Source: Actinomycetes bacterium (GTDB lineage: Bacteria > Actinomycetota > Actinomycetes > Actinomycetales > Microbacteriaceae). Taken from it: a DNA stretch of 12,414 bases. This document shows positions 1-5,798 of the stretch, piece after piece. Each line of letters begins with the position of its first letter. Position 1 is the first letter of the stretch. The stretch lies in the NCBI GenBank assembly GCA_023421635.1, contig JAEZSU010000033.1:1-12414 (forward strand), given 5' to 3'. The notes beneath the pieces were generated by a model. That model worked only from the letters and a program-made list of their open reading frames with translations. It was not told the origin of the DNA and ran no database searches. The translations under genes and the position numbers were made by a program.

Positions 1-1146
1 GTCGTGGAGCGTGAGGTGCGCGGGCTCGCCGGCCGCGATCGGCCGTCCGTGGCCGCGGAGGCGCCCGATGCGGGCGGGGGTGCGGCTCAGCACGCGCGCG
101 ACGTCCGCCCAGTCCAGCAGGCCGGTGTCGACCATCGACTGCTGTACGACCCGCAGCGCGCTCTCGAGTCCGACCATGCCGTTCGCGGCGGCGGACCACT
201 CGCAGGCCTTCGCCTCGGCGGGATGCGGGGCGTGGTCGGTCGCGACGATGTCGATCGTGCCGTCGGCGAGGCCCTCCCGGACCGCGAGGACATCCTCCTC
301 GCGGCGAAGCGGCGGGTTGACCTTGAACCGGGCGTCGTAGCCGCGGGCCAGGTCCTCGGTGAGCAGCAGGTGGTGCGGGGTGACCTCGGCGGTCACCGCG
401 ATGCCGCGCTTCTTCGCCCAGCGGATGATGTCGACGGAACCCGCGGTCGACAGGTGGCACACATGCAGCCGCGAGCCGACGTGCTCGGCGAGGAGCACGT
501 CACGGGCGATGATCGACTCCTCGGCGACGGCCGGCCAGCCGGTGAGGCCGAGCTCCGCCGAAACGGTGCCCTCGTTCATCTGGGCGCCCTCGGTGAGCCG
601 GGGGTCCTGGGCGTGCTGGGCGATGACCCCGTCGAACGCCTTCACGTACTCGAGGGCGCGGCGCATGATCAGCGGGTCCCAGACGCAGAAGCCGTCGTCG
701 CTGAACACCCGCACCTCGGCGCGCGAGTGCGCCATCGCGCCGAGCTCGGCGAGCCGCTCGCCCTTCTGCCCGACGGTCACGGCGCCGATCGGCTGGACCG
801 TGACGTACCCGGCGGCCTCGCCCAGGGCGAGCTCCTGCTCGACGACACCCGCGGTGTCGGCGACCGGCGAGGTGTTGGGCATCGCGAACAGCGCCGTGAA
901 CCCGCCGGCGGCACCGGCCCGCGAGCCGGACAGCACCGTCTCGCTGGCCTCGTATCCAGGCTCCCGCAGGTGGGTGTGCAGGTCGACGAGGCCCGGGAGG
1001 GCGATGAGCCCGTCGGCGTCGACGACCGTGGCGCCCGTTGCGCTCAGTCCGGTGCCGAGCTCGGCGATGACGCCGTCCCGCACCAGGATGTCCGTGGCAT
1101 CCGCACCTTCGACCCGTGCGCCGCGGACGAGGAAGACCTCGCTCAT
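1..1146 (-). CDS. pyrC: Dihydroorotase, class I (3' end cut by window edge)
   Basis: Zinc amidohydrolase that cyclises N-carbamoyl-L-aspartate to dihydroorotate, the third step of pyrimidine synthesis in the cytoplasm. The frame is open from ATG 1146 to base 1, giving 382 residues; the family is usually about 430, so roughly the last 50 are missing. Visible motifs: the metal-binding HTHLREPG at residues 57-64 (H57, H59), substrate-contacting MPNT at 89-92, SDDG at 149-152 (D151), H178 in IAQHAQD, H231 in VCHLSTAG, and catalytic D304 in TDHAPH. These positions match the numbering of class I bacterial dihydroorotases, so the active site is complete. The start overlaps the pyrB stop as ATGA and has a strong Shine-Dalgarno sequence at 1153-1160 inside the end of pyrB, so translation should be coupled. 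Last visible gene of the pyrR-pyrB-pyrC operon. Confidence 0.96.
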   Translation of the reverse strand, partial: MSEVFLVRGARVEGADATDILVRDGVIAELGTGLSATGATVVDADGLIALPGLVDLHTHLREPGYEASETVLSGSRAGAAGGFTALFAMPNTSPVADTAGVVEQELALGEAAGYVTVQPIGAVTVGQKGERLAELGAMAHSRAEVRVFSDDGFCVWDPLIMRRALEYVKAFDGVIAQHAQDPRLTEGAQMNEGTVSAELGLTGWPAVAEESIIARDVLLAEHVGSRLHVCHLSTAGSVDIIRWAKKRGIAVTAEVTPHHLLLTEDLARGYDARFKVNPPLRREEDVLAVREGLADGTIDIVATDHAPHPAEAKACEWSAAANGMVGLESALRVVQQSMVDTGLLDWADVARVLSRTPARIGRLRGHGRPIAAGEPAHLTLHD

Positions 1147-2108
1147 CGTGCGTCCTCCTTCTCGTCGCCGCGTCCGCCGGCCAGCAGCAGGTACAAGACC
1201 GCCATCCGGACCGAGACGCCGTTTGTCACCTGCTCCAGCACCGTCGACCGGGGCGAGTCCGCCGCATCGGCCGAGATCTCCAGTCCCCTGTTCATGGGGC
1301 CGGGGTGCATGACAATGCTATCTGCAGGCAGCGCCTTCGCTCGCGTCGCGTCGAGTCCCCACGCGCGGGCGTACTCGCGCTCCGTCGGGAAGTACGCGGC
1401 GTTCATGCGCTCGAGCTGGATCCGCAGCATCATCAGCGCGTCGGGTGCGGCGGCGATCGCCGCATCCAGGTCGTACTCGACCGTCGCCGGCCAGGCGGAG
1501 ACGTCCTGCGGGATGAGCGTGGGCGGACCGACGAGCGTGACGCGCGCGCCGAGCGTGTGCAGCAGCCAGACGTTCGATCGCGCGACCCGCGAGTGCAGGA
1601 TGTCGCCGACGATCGCGACACGGAGCCCTGCGAGGTCGCGGCCGCGGCTGTCGGCGCCGAAGAAGCGCTTGCGGATCGTGAACGCGTCCAGCAGCGCCTG
1701 GGTGGGGTGTGCGTGCGTCCCGTCGCCCGCGTTCACGACGCCCGCACTGATCCAGCCGCTCGTGGCGAGCGTCCGCGGCGCGCCGGAGGCCTGGTGGCGG
1801 ATGACGACCGCATCCGCCCCCATCGCCTGCAGGGTCTGGGCGGTGTCCTGGAGCGACTCCCCCTTGGAGACCGACGAGCCTTTGGCGGAGAAGTTGATGA
1901 CATCGGCGGACAACCGCTTGGCCGCGGCCTCGAACGAGATGCGGGTACGGGTGGAGTCCTCGAAGAAGAGGTTCACCACGGTCTTGCCGCGCAGCGTCGG
2001 AAGCTTCTTCACCTCGCGCTGCTGCGTGTCGGACATGTCCTCGGCCACGTCGAGGATGTGGACGGCCTCGTCGCGGGTGAGGTCCTTGGTGTCGAGCAGG
2101 TGCCGCAT
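1143..2108 (-). CDS. pyrB: Aspartate carbamoyltransferase catalytic chain
   Basis: Joins carbamoyl phosphate and L-aspartate, the committed step of pyrimidine synthesis. With the start at ATG 2108 the protein has 321 residues, normal for a catalytic chain. The carbamoyl-phosphate loop STRTR falls at 52-56, the 80s loop SSVSKGES at 78-85 (K82), VIRH at 102-105, HPTQALLD at 134-141 and MHPGPMNRG at 267-275. S52, T53, R54, T55, H134 and Q137 coincide with the E. coli PyrB numbering, which supports this start. A GTG at 2114, overlapping the pyrR stop as GTGA, would add two residues; I prefer ATG 2108 because the GAGGGGG ribosome site is then seven bases away instead of one. Two bases separate it from pyrR, and its stop overlaps the pyrC start. 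Confidence 0.96.
   Translation of the reverse strand: MRHLLDTKDLTRDEAVHILDVAEDMSDTQQREVKKLPTLRGKTVVNLFFEDSTRTRISFEAAAKRLSADVINFSAKGSSVSKGESLQDTAQTLQAMGADAVVIRHQASGAPRTLATSGWISAGVVNAGDGTHAHPTQALLDAFTIRKRFFGADSRGRDLAGLRVAIVGDILHSRVARSNVWLLHTLGARVTLVGPPTLIPQDVSAWPATVEYDLDAAIAAAPDALMMLRIQLERMNAAYFPTEREYARAWGLDATRAKALPADSIVMHPGPMNRGLEISADAADSPRSTVLEQVTNGVSVRMAVLYLLLAGGRGDEKEDAR
1153..1160 (-). promoter_or_regulatory. Shine-Dalgarno sequence for pyrC
   Basis: On the minus strand this reads AAGGAGGA, six bases before the pyrC ATG at 1146. It lies inside the last codons of pyrB. It is the strongest ribosome binding site in the pyr operon and fixes the pyrC start. Confidence 0.8.
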
Positions 2109-2110
2109 CC

Positions 2111-2644
2111 TCACGCCCCCTCGATCGTGACGAACTCTTCGCCGTCGACCTCGGCGAGGCGGACGTTGACGCGCTCGTCGCGGGCGCTGGGGAGGTTCTT
2201 GCCGACGAAGTCGGGGCGGATCGGCAGCTCGCGGTGGCCGCGGTCGACGAGGGTCGCGAGCCGGACCGCTGCGGGGCGGCCGATGTCGCCGAGCGCGTCG
2301 AGCGCGGCGCGGATGCTGCGGCCACTGAAGAGCACGTCGTCGACGAGCACGACGGTCTTGCCGTCGATCCCGCCGGCGGGGATCTCGGTCGGGTGCGGGG
2401 TGCGGGTCGGATGCTGCGCCAGGTCGTCGCGGTACATCGTGACGTCCAGCGCGCCCACCGGCACGGTGTCGCCACCGAAGTCGGCGAGGAGGGCGGCGAT
2501 CCGGTGCGCGAGCGTGACGCCGCGGGTCGGGATCCCGAGGATCACCAGATCGTGGGGGCCCTTGTTCGACTCGAGGATCTCGTGAGCGATCCGAGTCAAG
2601 GCGCGGGCGATGTCGGCCTCATGCAGCACGGTGCGCGTGCTCAT
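2111..2644 (-). CDS. pyrR: Bifunctional pyr operon RNA-binding regulator / uracil phosphoribosyltransferase
   Basis: A 177-residue PyrR. The family binds pyr mRNA when UMP or UTP is abundant and also has uracil phosphoribosyltransferase activity. The type I phosphoribosyltransferase signature [18 protein letters not shown] is at 98-115, the conserved GIPTRG at 37-42, and the [20 protein letters not shown] region typical of PyrR begins at 131. ATG 2644 is preceded by AAGGGAG with a spacing of six bases. First gene of pyrR-pyrB-pyrC. Its short leader contains an RNA hairpin matching the PyrR-binding consensus and overlapping its own ribosome binding site, so autoregulation at translation is likely; no antiterminator/terminator pair of the Bacillus type is seen. 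Recognition is firm; the mode of regulation is inferred. Confidence 0.96.
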   Translation of the reverse strand: MSTRTVLHEADIARALTRIAHEILESNKGPHDLVILGIPTRGVTLAHRIAALLADFGGDTVPVGALDVTMYRDDLAQHPTRTPHPTEIPAGGIDGKTVVLVDDVLFSGRSIRAALDALGDIGRPAAVRLATLVDRGHRELPIRPDFVGKNLPSARDERVNVRLAEVDGEEFVTIEGA

Positions 2645-2653
2645 CCGCCGCTC

Positions 2654-2684
2654 CCTTCTCCGCCTCTCCGGACGGTGTTAAAGG
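2654..2684 (-). promoter_or_regulatory. PyrR-binding RNA hairpin in the pyrR leader, covering the Shine-Dalgarno sequence
   Basis: In the pyrR mRNA sense the core reads CCGUC-CGGAGA-GGCGG (2675 to 2660): a five-pair stem (three G-C/C-G pairs, one U-G, one C-G) closed by a hexaloop. This fits the established PyrR-binding consensus UCCNGNGAGG with its CNGNGA loop. Below it an internal loop (UAACA on one side, AG on the other) leads to a lower stem of CCUU (2684-2681) with AAGG (2657-2654). That AAGG is part of the ribosome binding site AAGGGAG, six bases before the pyrR ATG. PyrR stabilising this fold would hide the site. Translational repression of this kind is known for PyrR of Mycobacterium smegmatis. 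Confidence 0.72.
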
Positions 2685-2702
2685 TTGCTGGGTGTTCCCC
2701 CG

Positions 2703-2708
2703 ATCCTA
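2703..2708 (-). promoter_or_regulatory. Putative -10 element of the pyrR promoter
   Basis: Minus strand TAGGAT fits the actinobacterial TANNNT -10 pattern. A start about seven bases downstream (near 2696-2697) would give a leader of about 52 nt, just containing the PyrR hairpin. No convincing TTGACA-like -35 lies 16-18 bases upstream, so support is moderate. Confidence 0.4.
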
Positions 2709-2772
2709 CCCCGCCGCCCGCGTCTCCCCTGCACGCGCCGCGCCCGAGCGCTGACCGCGAGTTGGGGCCTGC

Positions 2773-2809
2773 GCGCCGAGATCAGGGGTAGTACCCACCG
2801 GTTCGGCGC
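2773..2809. repeat. Concentric double palindrome between pyrR and padR
   Basis: An inner palindrome GGGTA-G-TACCC (2786-2796) is flanked by outer arms GCGCCGA (2773-2779) and TCGGCGC (2803-2809). Both share the same centre, base 2791, with six unpaired bases on each side between the arms. It lies upstream of both the pyrR -10 element and the padR -35 element, so it may be an operator for an unidentified regulator. No known factor can be assigned. Confidence 0.45.
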
Positions 2810-2851
2810 CCAGAGCCCAGCTCGGCGTCAGCGCGGCCGGTGTACGGATGC

Positions 2852-2880
2852 TTGACACCTAGCGTTACTAGGCCTAGTGT
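2852..2880 (+). promoter_or_regulatory. padR promoter (-35 TTGACA, 17 bp, -10 TAGTGT)
   Basis: A consensus sigma-70-type -35 TTGACA at 2852-2857 is followed after exactly 17 bases by TAGTGT at 2875-2880, a TANNNT -10. The expected start near 2887 is only about two bases before ATG 2889, so the transcript should be leaderless or almost so, common in actinobacteria. The spacer, -10 and start all lie in the palindromic operator. Confidence 0.75.
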
Positions 2881-2888
2881 CCCTAGGT
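2857..2888. promoter_or_regulatory. CTAG-rich palindromic operator of the padR operon
   Basis: A 32-bp dyad: ACCTAG (2857-2862), four bases, the perfect 12-bp palindrome ACTAGGCCTAGT (2867-2878), four bases, CTAGGT (2883-2888). It holds four CTAG tetramers with starts 9, 6 and 9 bases apart, arranged symmetrically. It runs from the last base of the -35 element to the base before the padR ATG, so a bound dimer or pair of dimers would block RNA polymerase. Autorepression by the PadR protein encoded immediately downstream is the natural inference. Confidence 0.7.
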
Positions 2889-3227
2889 ATGAACAGCGAA
2901 GCGCTGAAAGGGCACCTCGACCTGCTGGTCCTCGCGATCGTGGCGCAGGGTCCGGTGCACGGCTACGGAGTGATCGAACAGCTCCGCGACCGCAGCGACG
3001 GCTCGTTCGACCTCGCGGAGGGCACGGTCTACCCCGTGCTGCACCGGTTGGAGCGCGCAGGGCTGCTCATGCACGAGTGGTCGCAGGCATCCGGCCGCCG
3101 CAGGAAGCTGTACCGGCTGACCGAGGCGGGGACCGCCCGCCTGACCGCGCAGCGCGCCGACTGGCGCGAGTTCGTGACGGCCGTCGAATCCATCCTGAGG
3201 AGATCGCCATGGCCGCAGACGGCCTGA
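2889..3227 (+). CDS. PadR-family transcriptional regulator
   Basis: A 112-residue winged-helix repressor of the short PadR type (no C-terminal extension). The PadR hallmarks are all present: LKGHLDLLVLAIV at 6-18, HGY at 24-26, the recognition-helix stretch EGTVYPVLHRLERAGLL at 44-60, and the wing GRRRKLYRLTEAG at 69-81. I start it at ATG 2889; an in-frame GTG at 2877 would begin inside the -10 element and can be excluded if the promoter is right. The transcript then starts almost at the ATG. It overlaps the membrane-protein gene by 19 bases, so the two are co-translated. PadR proteins often repress their own operon in response to small hydrophobic ligands or envelope stress; the ligand here is unknown. 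Confidence 0.93.
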   Translation: MNSEALKGHLDLLVLAIVAQGPVHGYGVIEQLRDRSDGSFDLAEGTVYPVLHRLERAGLLMHEWSQASGRRRKLYRLTEAGTARLTAQRADWREFVTAVESILRRSPWPQTA

Positions 3228-4024
3228 TCGAGCAGTACCTCGCCGCCTTCGCGGAACGCGTCGGCGGACGCCGCGACCGACGCGACCTCGTCGACGAGGT
3301 CGCCGACCACCTCTACTCCGCGAGTGAACGACTCGAGGCGCTGGGGGTCGACCCGACGGACGCCCAGCAGCGCGCACTCGCCCGCTTCGGGGAACCGCGA
3401 CTCGTGGCGGGGCTGATCTCCTCCGTCCCCACGAAAGGAAACCTCATGTCCCTCTTCCTGTCGCGCCGACTCGGCGCCATCGCCGCGGTCACGGCCGCAC
3501 TGTGGATCGCGGCCACCGTCACCGGCATCCTCGGCAACTCCGAGCTCGCCGGCGGCTGGACCCAGGAGCGCTACCTCGTCTCGTCGCTCGTCATCGCCGT
3601 CGCCTGCCTCAGCACGACCGCGGTGCTCGTGGGCGTGAACATCCGTGCGACCGGGCGCGTCGACGCGGCCACCCGTTGGATCACGGCGATCGGTGCCGTC
3701 GCCGCCGTGGCTGCGGCCCTCCTGTCGTGGGTGATGGCGCTGTGGATGCTGCCGCTCACCGTCGCGGTCGTGTGGACGCTGCTGCGGGTGCGCCGGAACC
3801 ACGCCGGCTCCCCCGTCTTCACCATGACGATGCTCATCGCCATGCCGGTCGTGGCGCTCGGCTCGACGGTGGTCGCCGTCGTCGCCTTCACGACCGACGT
3901 GTTCCTGGACCCGCTGGGCTGGACGACGTTCCTCGGGCTCATGGCGGTGCTGTTCGCGGGGTTCACCGACCTCGCCGTGCGCCTCTCGCACCGCGGCACG
4001 ATGCGTCGCGCGGTCGCCGGCTGA
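3209..4024 (+). CDS. HAAS (permease-prefix) domain membrane protein, PadR-linked
   Basis: A 271-residue membrane protein of unknown function. Residues 6-70 form a cytoplasmic helical domain with the pattern of the HAAS/permease-prefix domain (DUF1700-like): LIEQYLAAFAERV, DLVDEVADHL, then DAQQRALARFGEPRLVA. Hydrophobic stretches follow at about 88-108, 122-143, 157-176, 177-194, 204-228 and 239-257, suggesting six membrane segments. ATG 3209 has GAGGAG six bases upstream and lies within the end of padR. PadR regulators next to HAAS-domain membrane proteins are a recurring bacterial pair, often tied to envelope stress or transport, but no substrate can be named. Oddity: M80 (3446) has its own good ribosome site and would give a 192-residue form lacking the HAAS domain. 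Confidence 0.85.
   Translation: MAADGLIEQYLAAFAERVGGRRDRRDLVDEVADHLYSASERLEALGVDPTDAQQRALARFGEPRLVAGLISSVPTKGNLMSLFLSRRLGAIAAVTAALWIAATVTGILGNSELAGGWTQERYLVSSLVIAVACLSTTAVLVGVNIRATGRVDAATRWITAIGAVAAVAAALLSWVMALWMLPLTVAVVWTLLRVRRNHAGSPVFTMTMLIAMPVVALGSTVVAVVAFTTDVFLDPLGWTTFLGLMAVLFAGFTDLAVRLSHRGTMRRAVAG
3433..3448 (+). promoter_or_regulatory. Possible internal translation start within the HAAS membrane-protein gene
   Basis: GAAAGGAA at 3433-3440 precedes an in-frame ATG at 3446 with a spacing of about six bases. The encoded MSLFLSRRLGAIAAV looks like a natural N-terminus for a membrane protein, with basic residues before the first hydrophobic segment. It splits the gene exactly between the soluble domain and the membrane part. 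Confidence 0.45.
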
Positions 4025-4037
4025 CCGCATCCCCGCC

Positions 4038-4050
4038 GGCCCGCCGGGCC
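4038..4050 (+). terminator. GC hairpin after the HAAS membrane-protein gene
   Basis: GGCCC-GCC-GGGCC forms a five-pair stem with a three-base loop 14 bases after the stop. There is no T-tract, so it is at best a non-canonical terminator; it abuts the 69-nt repeat, which may be the real termination structure. Confidence 0.25.
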
Positions 4051-4119
4051 GCGAGACTGCATCCGCGCCACGAAACCGCTGACGCCGGACGCAGTCTCGT
4101 GGCGGCCGTGCAGTCTCGC
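4051..4119. repeat. 69-nt palindromic intergenic repeat, copy A
   Basis: Ends in a perfect 11-bp inverted repeat (GCGAGACTGCA ... TGCAGTCTCGC); the symmetry continues inward so that 19 of 23 arm positions pair. The right half also holds a direct repeat of GCAGTCTCG (4091-4099 and 4110-4118). The same element, also 69 nt long and 53 of 69 identical, occurs at 9795-9863. This copy lies between the convergent 3' ends of the HAAS membrane-protein gene and namH. It could be a REP-like dispersed element, a bidirectional terminator or a protein-binding site. The sequence similarity is certain; the role is not. Confidence 0.8.
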
Positions 4120-4147
4120 CGCCCGGGTACGGCGACGGGGCAGGGGA

Positions 4148-5719
4148 TCAGGATGCGGCTGCGGCTGCGGCGGACGGGGTCTCGATGATCCGCGACGAGC
4201 GGATGGGGTGGCCCTGGGTCGTCAGGCAGCGACCGGTCTCGAGGTCCCACTTCCAGTCGTGGAGCGAGCAGGTGAGGACTCCGTCCTCGATCTTGCCGGT
4301 CTTGGTGAGGTCCGCACGCAGGTGCGGGCAGCGGCGCTGCACGACCCAGTCGCCCAGCTCGGCGTCCTCGGTCTGGTCGGACTGCTCGGCGTACCAGTTC
4401 TCCACGTACTCGATGCGGTCGCGCGAGAGGCACTTCAGGAACGTGGTGAGGAACTCGTTGAACTTGCCGCTGCGGCCCACCTCGAACTGCATCGACAGGA
4501 AGATCGAGTTCGACCAGTCGATCTCGTGGTCGACGATGTTCGTCGAGACGAGGTCCGCGGGGATCGTGTACCAGTACACGCACTCCTCCCCCGCGTACTC
4601 GCGCACCTTCGCCTTCGGGAAGTCCACGACCATGTCGAGCTCACCGATGCGGAACCGGACGTTGCCGCCGACGCCGTTGCGGATCGTGCGGGCGCGGCGC
4701 AGCAGCGGCTCCCACCACTCCTTGATGGCCGCGAGCATCTCGGCGGGCGGGATCACCTCGGCCCTGGTGGCGATCTCGTCCTGCACCTCCTGCTGCCGGG
4801 TGGCGCGCTGCTCGTCGAGGTACGTCCACTTGTCGGCGAAGATGCGCTCGATCTCGGCGTCCGTGTAGAGCGTCTGGGTGATCTCGATCGCGCCGTGGTG
4901 CAGGTCGACCTGCGTGCCGGGCACGAACAGGTAGCCCTTCTGGTCGGGCGAGTGCTCCTTCATGTGGGCGAGGAACTGCGCCTGGTCGGTGAAGATCGAG
5001 TCGTCCTCCAGGCCGTACCCGTTGAACCGGAAGAGATCGTCGCGCAGGAACATCGGCGGGCCGGCCATCGGGAACACGTGCTCGGCGCCGACCTTGTCGA
5101 TGTAGTACATCGCGCGCTTGTTCTGCGCGTCGCGCTTGAGCTTGGCGAAGTTCTGCTTCGCGTCCTGCGGCAGGTCGTAGACCATGGGCCACCAGATCGC
5201 GCCGGACACCTGCGTGAAGTAGGCGTCGGGCTTGGAGAACGACAGCAGCTTCTCGAGGTCGAGCGGATGCGAGTCGTTCTGGTTCAGGACGGATGCGGTG
5301 CCGTCGTCGACCGAGAGCGACGAGTCGCCGATGGGGCCGTCGCTCGGCGCACGGAGCGGCGTGACCATGATCTTCACGCCGTCGTACTCCAGCGGCACGC
5401 CCGCCTGGGTGTAGACGATGTTCTCGTAGCCGAGGCCGCGCAGATCGGTCTCGAGGTCGTCGGTGGGATAGTCCGGCAGGAGCACGCGGATGTCCTTGCG
5501 CACGTAGCGCTCGAGCAGCCGCGGGTCGAAGTGGTCCCGGTGGCGGTGGGAGATGTAGAGGAAGTCCGCGGCGCCGAAGCGCTCCCAGTCCAGGCCCCGG
5601 TTGTCGGGGAACGGGAACCAGGATCCGAAGAACGACGGTCCGATGACCGGGTCGCAGAGGATGCTGCCGCCCGCCGTCTCGATGAACATGCCGGCGTGAC
5701 CCAGGCCCGTGATCCGCAT
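4148..5719 (-). CDS. namH: NamH-like UDP-N-acetylmuramate hydroxylase (MBL fold + Rieske domain)
   Basis: A 523-residue protein with the architecture and, from memory, clear similarity of mycobacterial NamH (Rv3818, about 516 residues), which hydroxylates UDP-MurNAc to UDP-N-glycolylmuramate for peptidoglycan. The N-terminal half is a beta-lactamase-like fold: LGHAGMFIET at 6-15, CDP at 22-24, SWFPFPDN at 33-40, and the metal motif SHRHRDHFD at 57-65 (H58, H60, D62, H63). The C-terminal Rieske motif is C464-P-H466 ... C484-S-L-H487, fitting a [2Fe-2S] cluster. GDSSL, SGAIWWPMVYDLP and AGPPMFL are also NamH-like. ATG 5719 is preceded by GGAAGGA at a spacing of five. It ends in a six-alanine tail about 14 residues past the mycobacterial end. 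Microbacterium cell walls are of the glycolyl type, which fits. An alternative is a related Rieske oxygenase with another substrate. Confidence 0.82.
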   Translation of the reverse strand: MRITGLGHAGMFIETAGGSILCDPVIGPSFFGSWFPFPDNRGLDWERFGAADFLYISHRHRDHFDPRLLERYVRKDIRVLLPDYPTDDLETDLRGLGYENIVYTQAGVPLEYDGVKIMVTPLRAPSDGPIGDSSLSVDDGTASVLNQNDSHPLDLEKLLSFSKPDAYFTQVSGAIWWPMVYDLPQDAKQNFAKLKRDAQNKRAMYYIDKVGAEHVFPMAGPPMFLRDDLFRFNGYGLEDDSIFTDQAQFLAHMKEHSPDQKGYLFVPGTQVDLHHGAIEITQTLYTDAEIERIFADKWTYLDEQRATRQQEVQDEIATRAEVIPPAEMLAAIKEWWEPLLRRARTIRNGVGGNVRFRIGELDMVVDFPKAKVREYAGEECVYWYTIPADLVSTNIVDHEIDWSNSIFLSMQFEVGRSGKFNEFLTTFLKCLSRDRIEYVENWYAEQSDQTEDAELGDWVVQRRCPHLRADLTKTGKIEDGVLTCSLHDWKWDLETGRCLTTQGHPIRSSRIIETPSAAAAAAS

Positions 5720-5748
5720 GCGAGTCCTTCCGTTTCGCTCAGCGTCCG

Positions 5749-5754
5749 AGTCTA
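5749..5754 (-). promoter_or_regulatory. Weak candidate -10 for namH
   Basis: Minus strand TAGACT, 29 bases ahead of the namH ATG, fits TANNNT and equals the candidate efp -10. No -35 lies at normal spacing. A TTGACA at 5790-5795 is 35 bases away, too far to pair with it. Confidence 0.25.
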
Positions 5755-5798
5755 CGCGCGGGCGCCTGTGGCCATCGTGCGAGGCGCCGTGTCAAACC

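Noticed and set aside
4..2130. 708-codon open frame on the plus strand opposite pyrC-pyrB
   Set aside because: Antisense shadow of two well-conserved genes in GC-rich DNA; composition is dominated by R, A, G and S with no recognisable domain.
4151..4170. GCGGCT hexamer repeats at the end of namH
   Set aside because: Simple codon repetition of the alanine tail, not a separate repeat element.
5760..5788. Two GGCGCC copies between the SNF2 and namH genes as a terminator
   Set aside because: The short self-complementary sites can pair, but the stem is six bases with a 16-base loop and no T-tract; too weak to call in this GC-rich DNA.
5749..5795. TTGACA (5790-5795) and TAGACT (5749-5754) as one namH promoter
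   Set aside because: The spacing is 35 bases, about twice what sigma-70-type polymerase uses; no -10 is found at 17 bases from the TTGACA.
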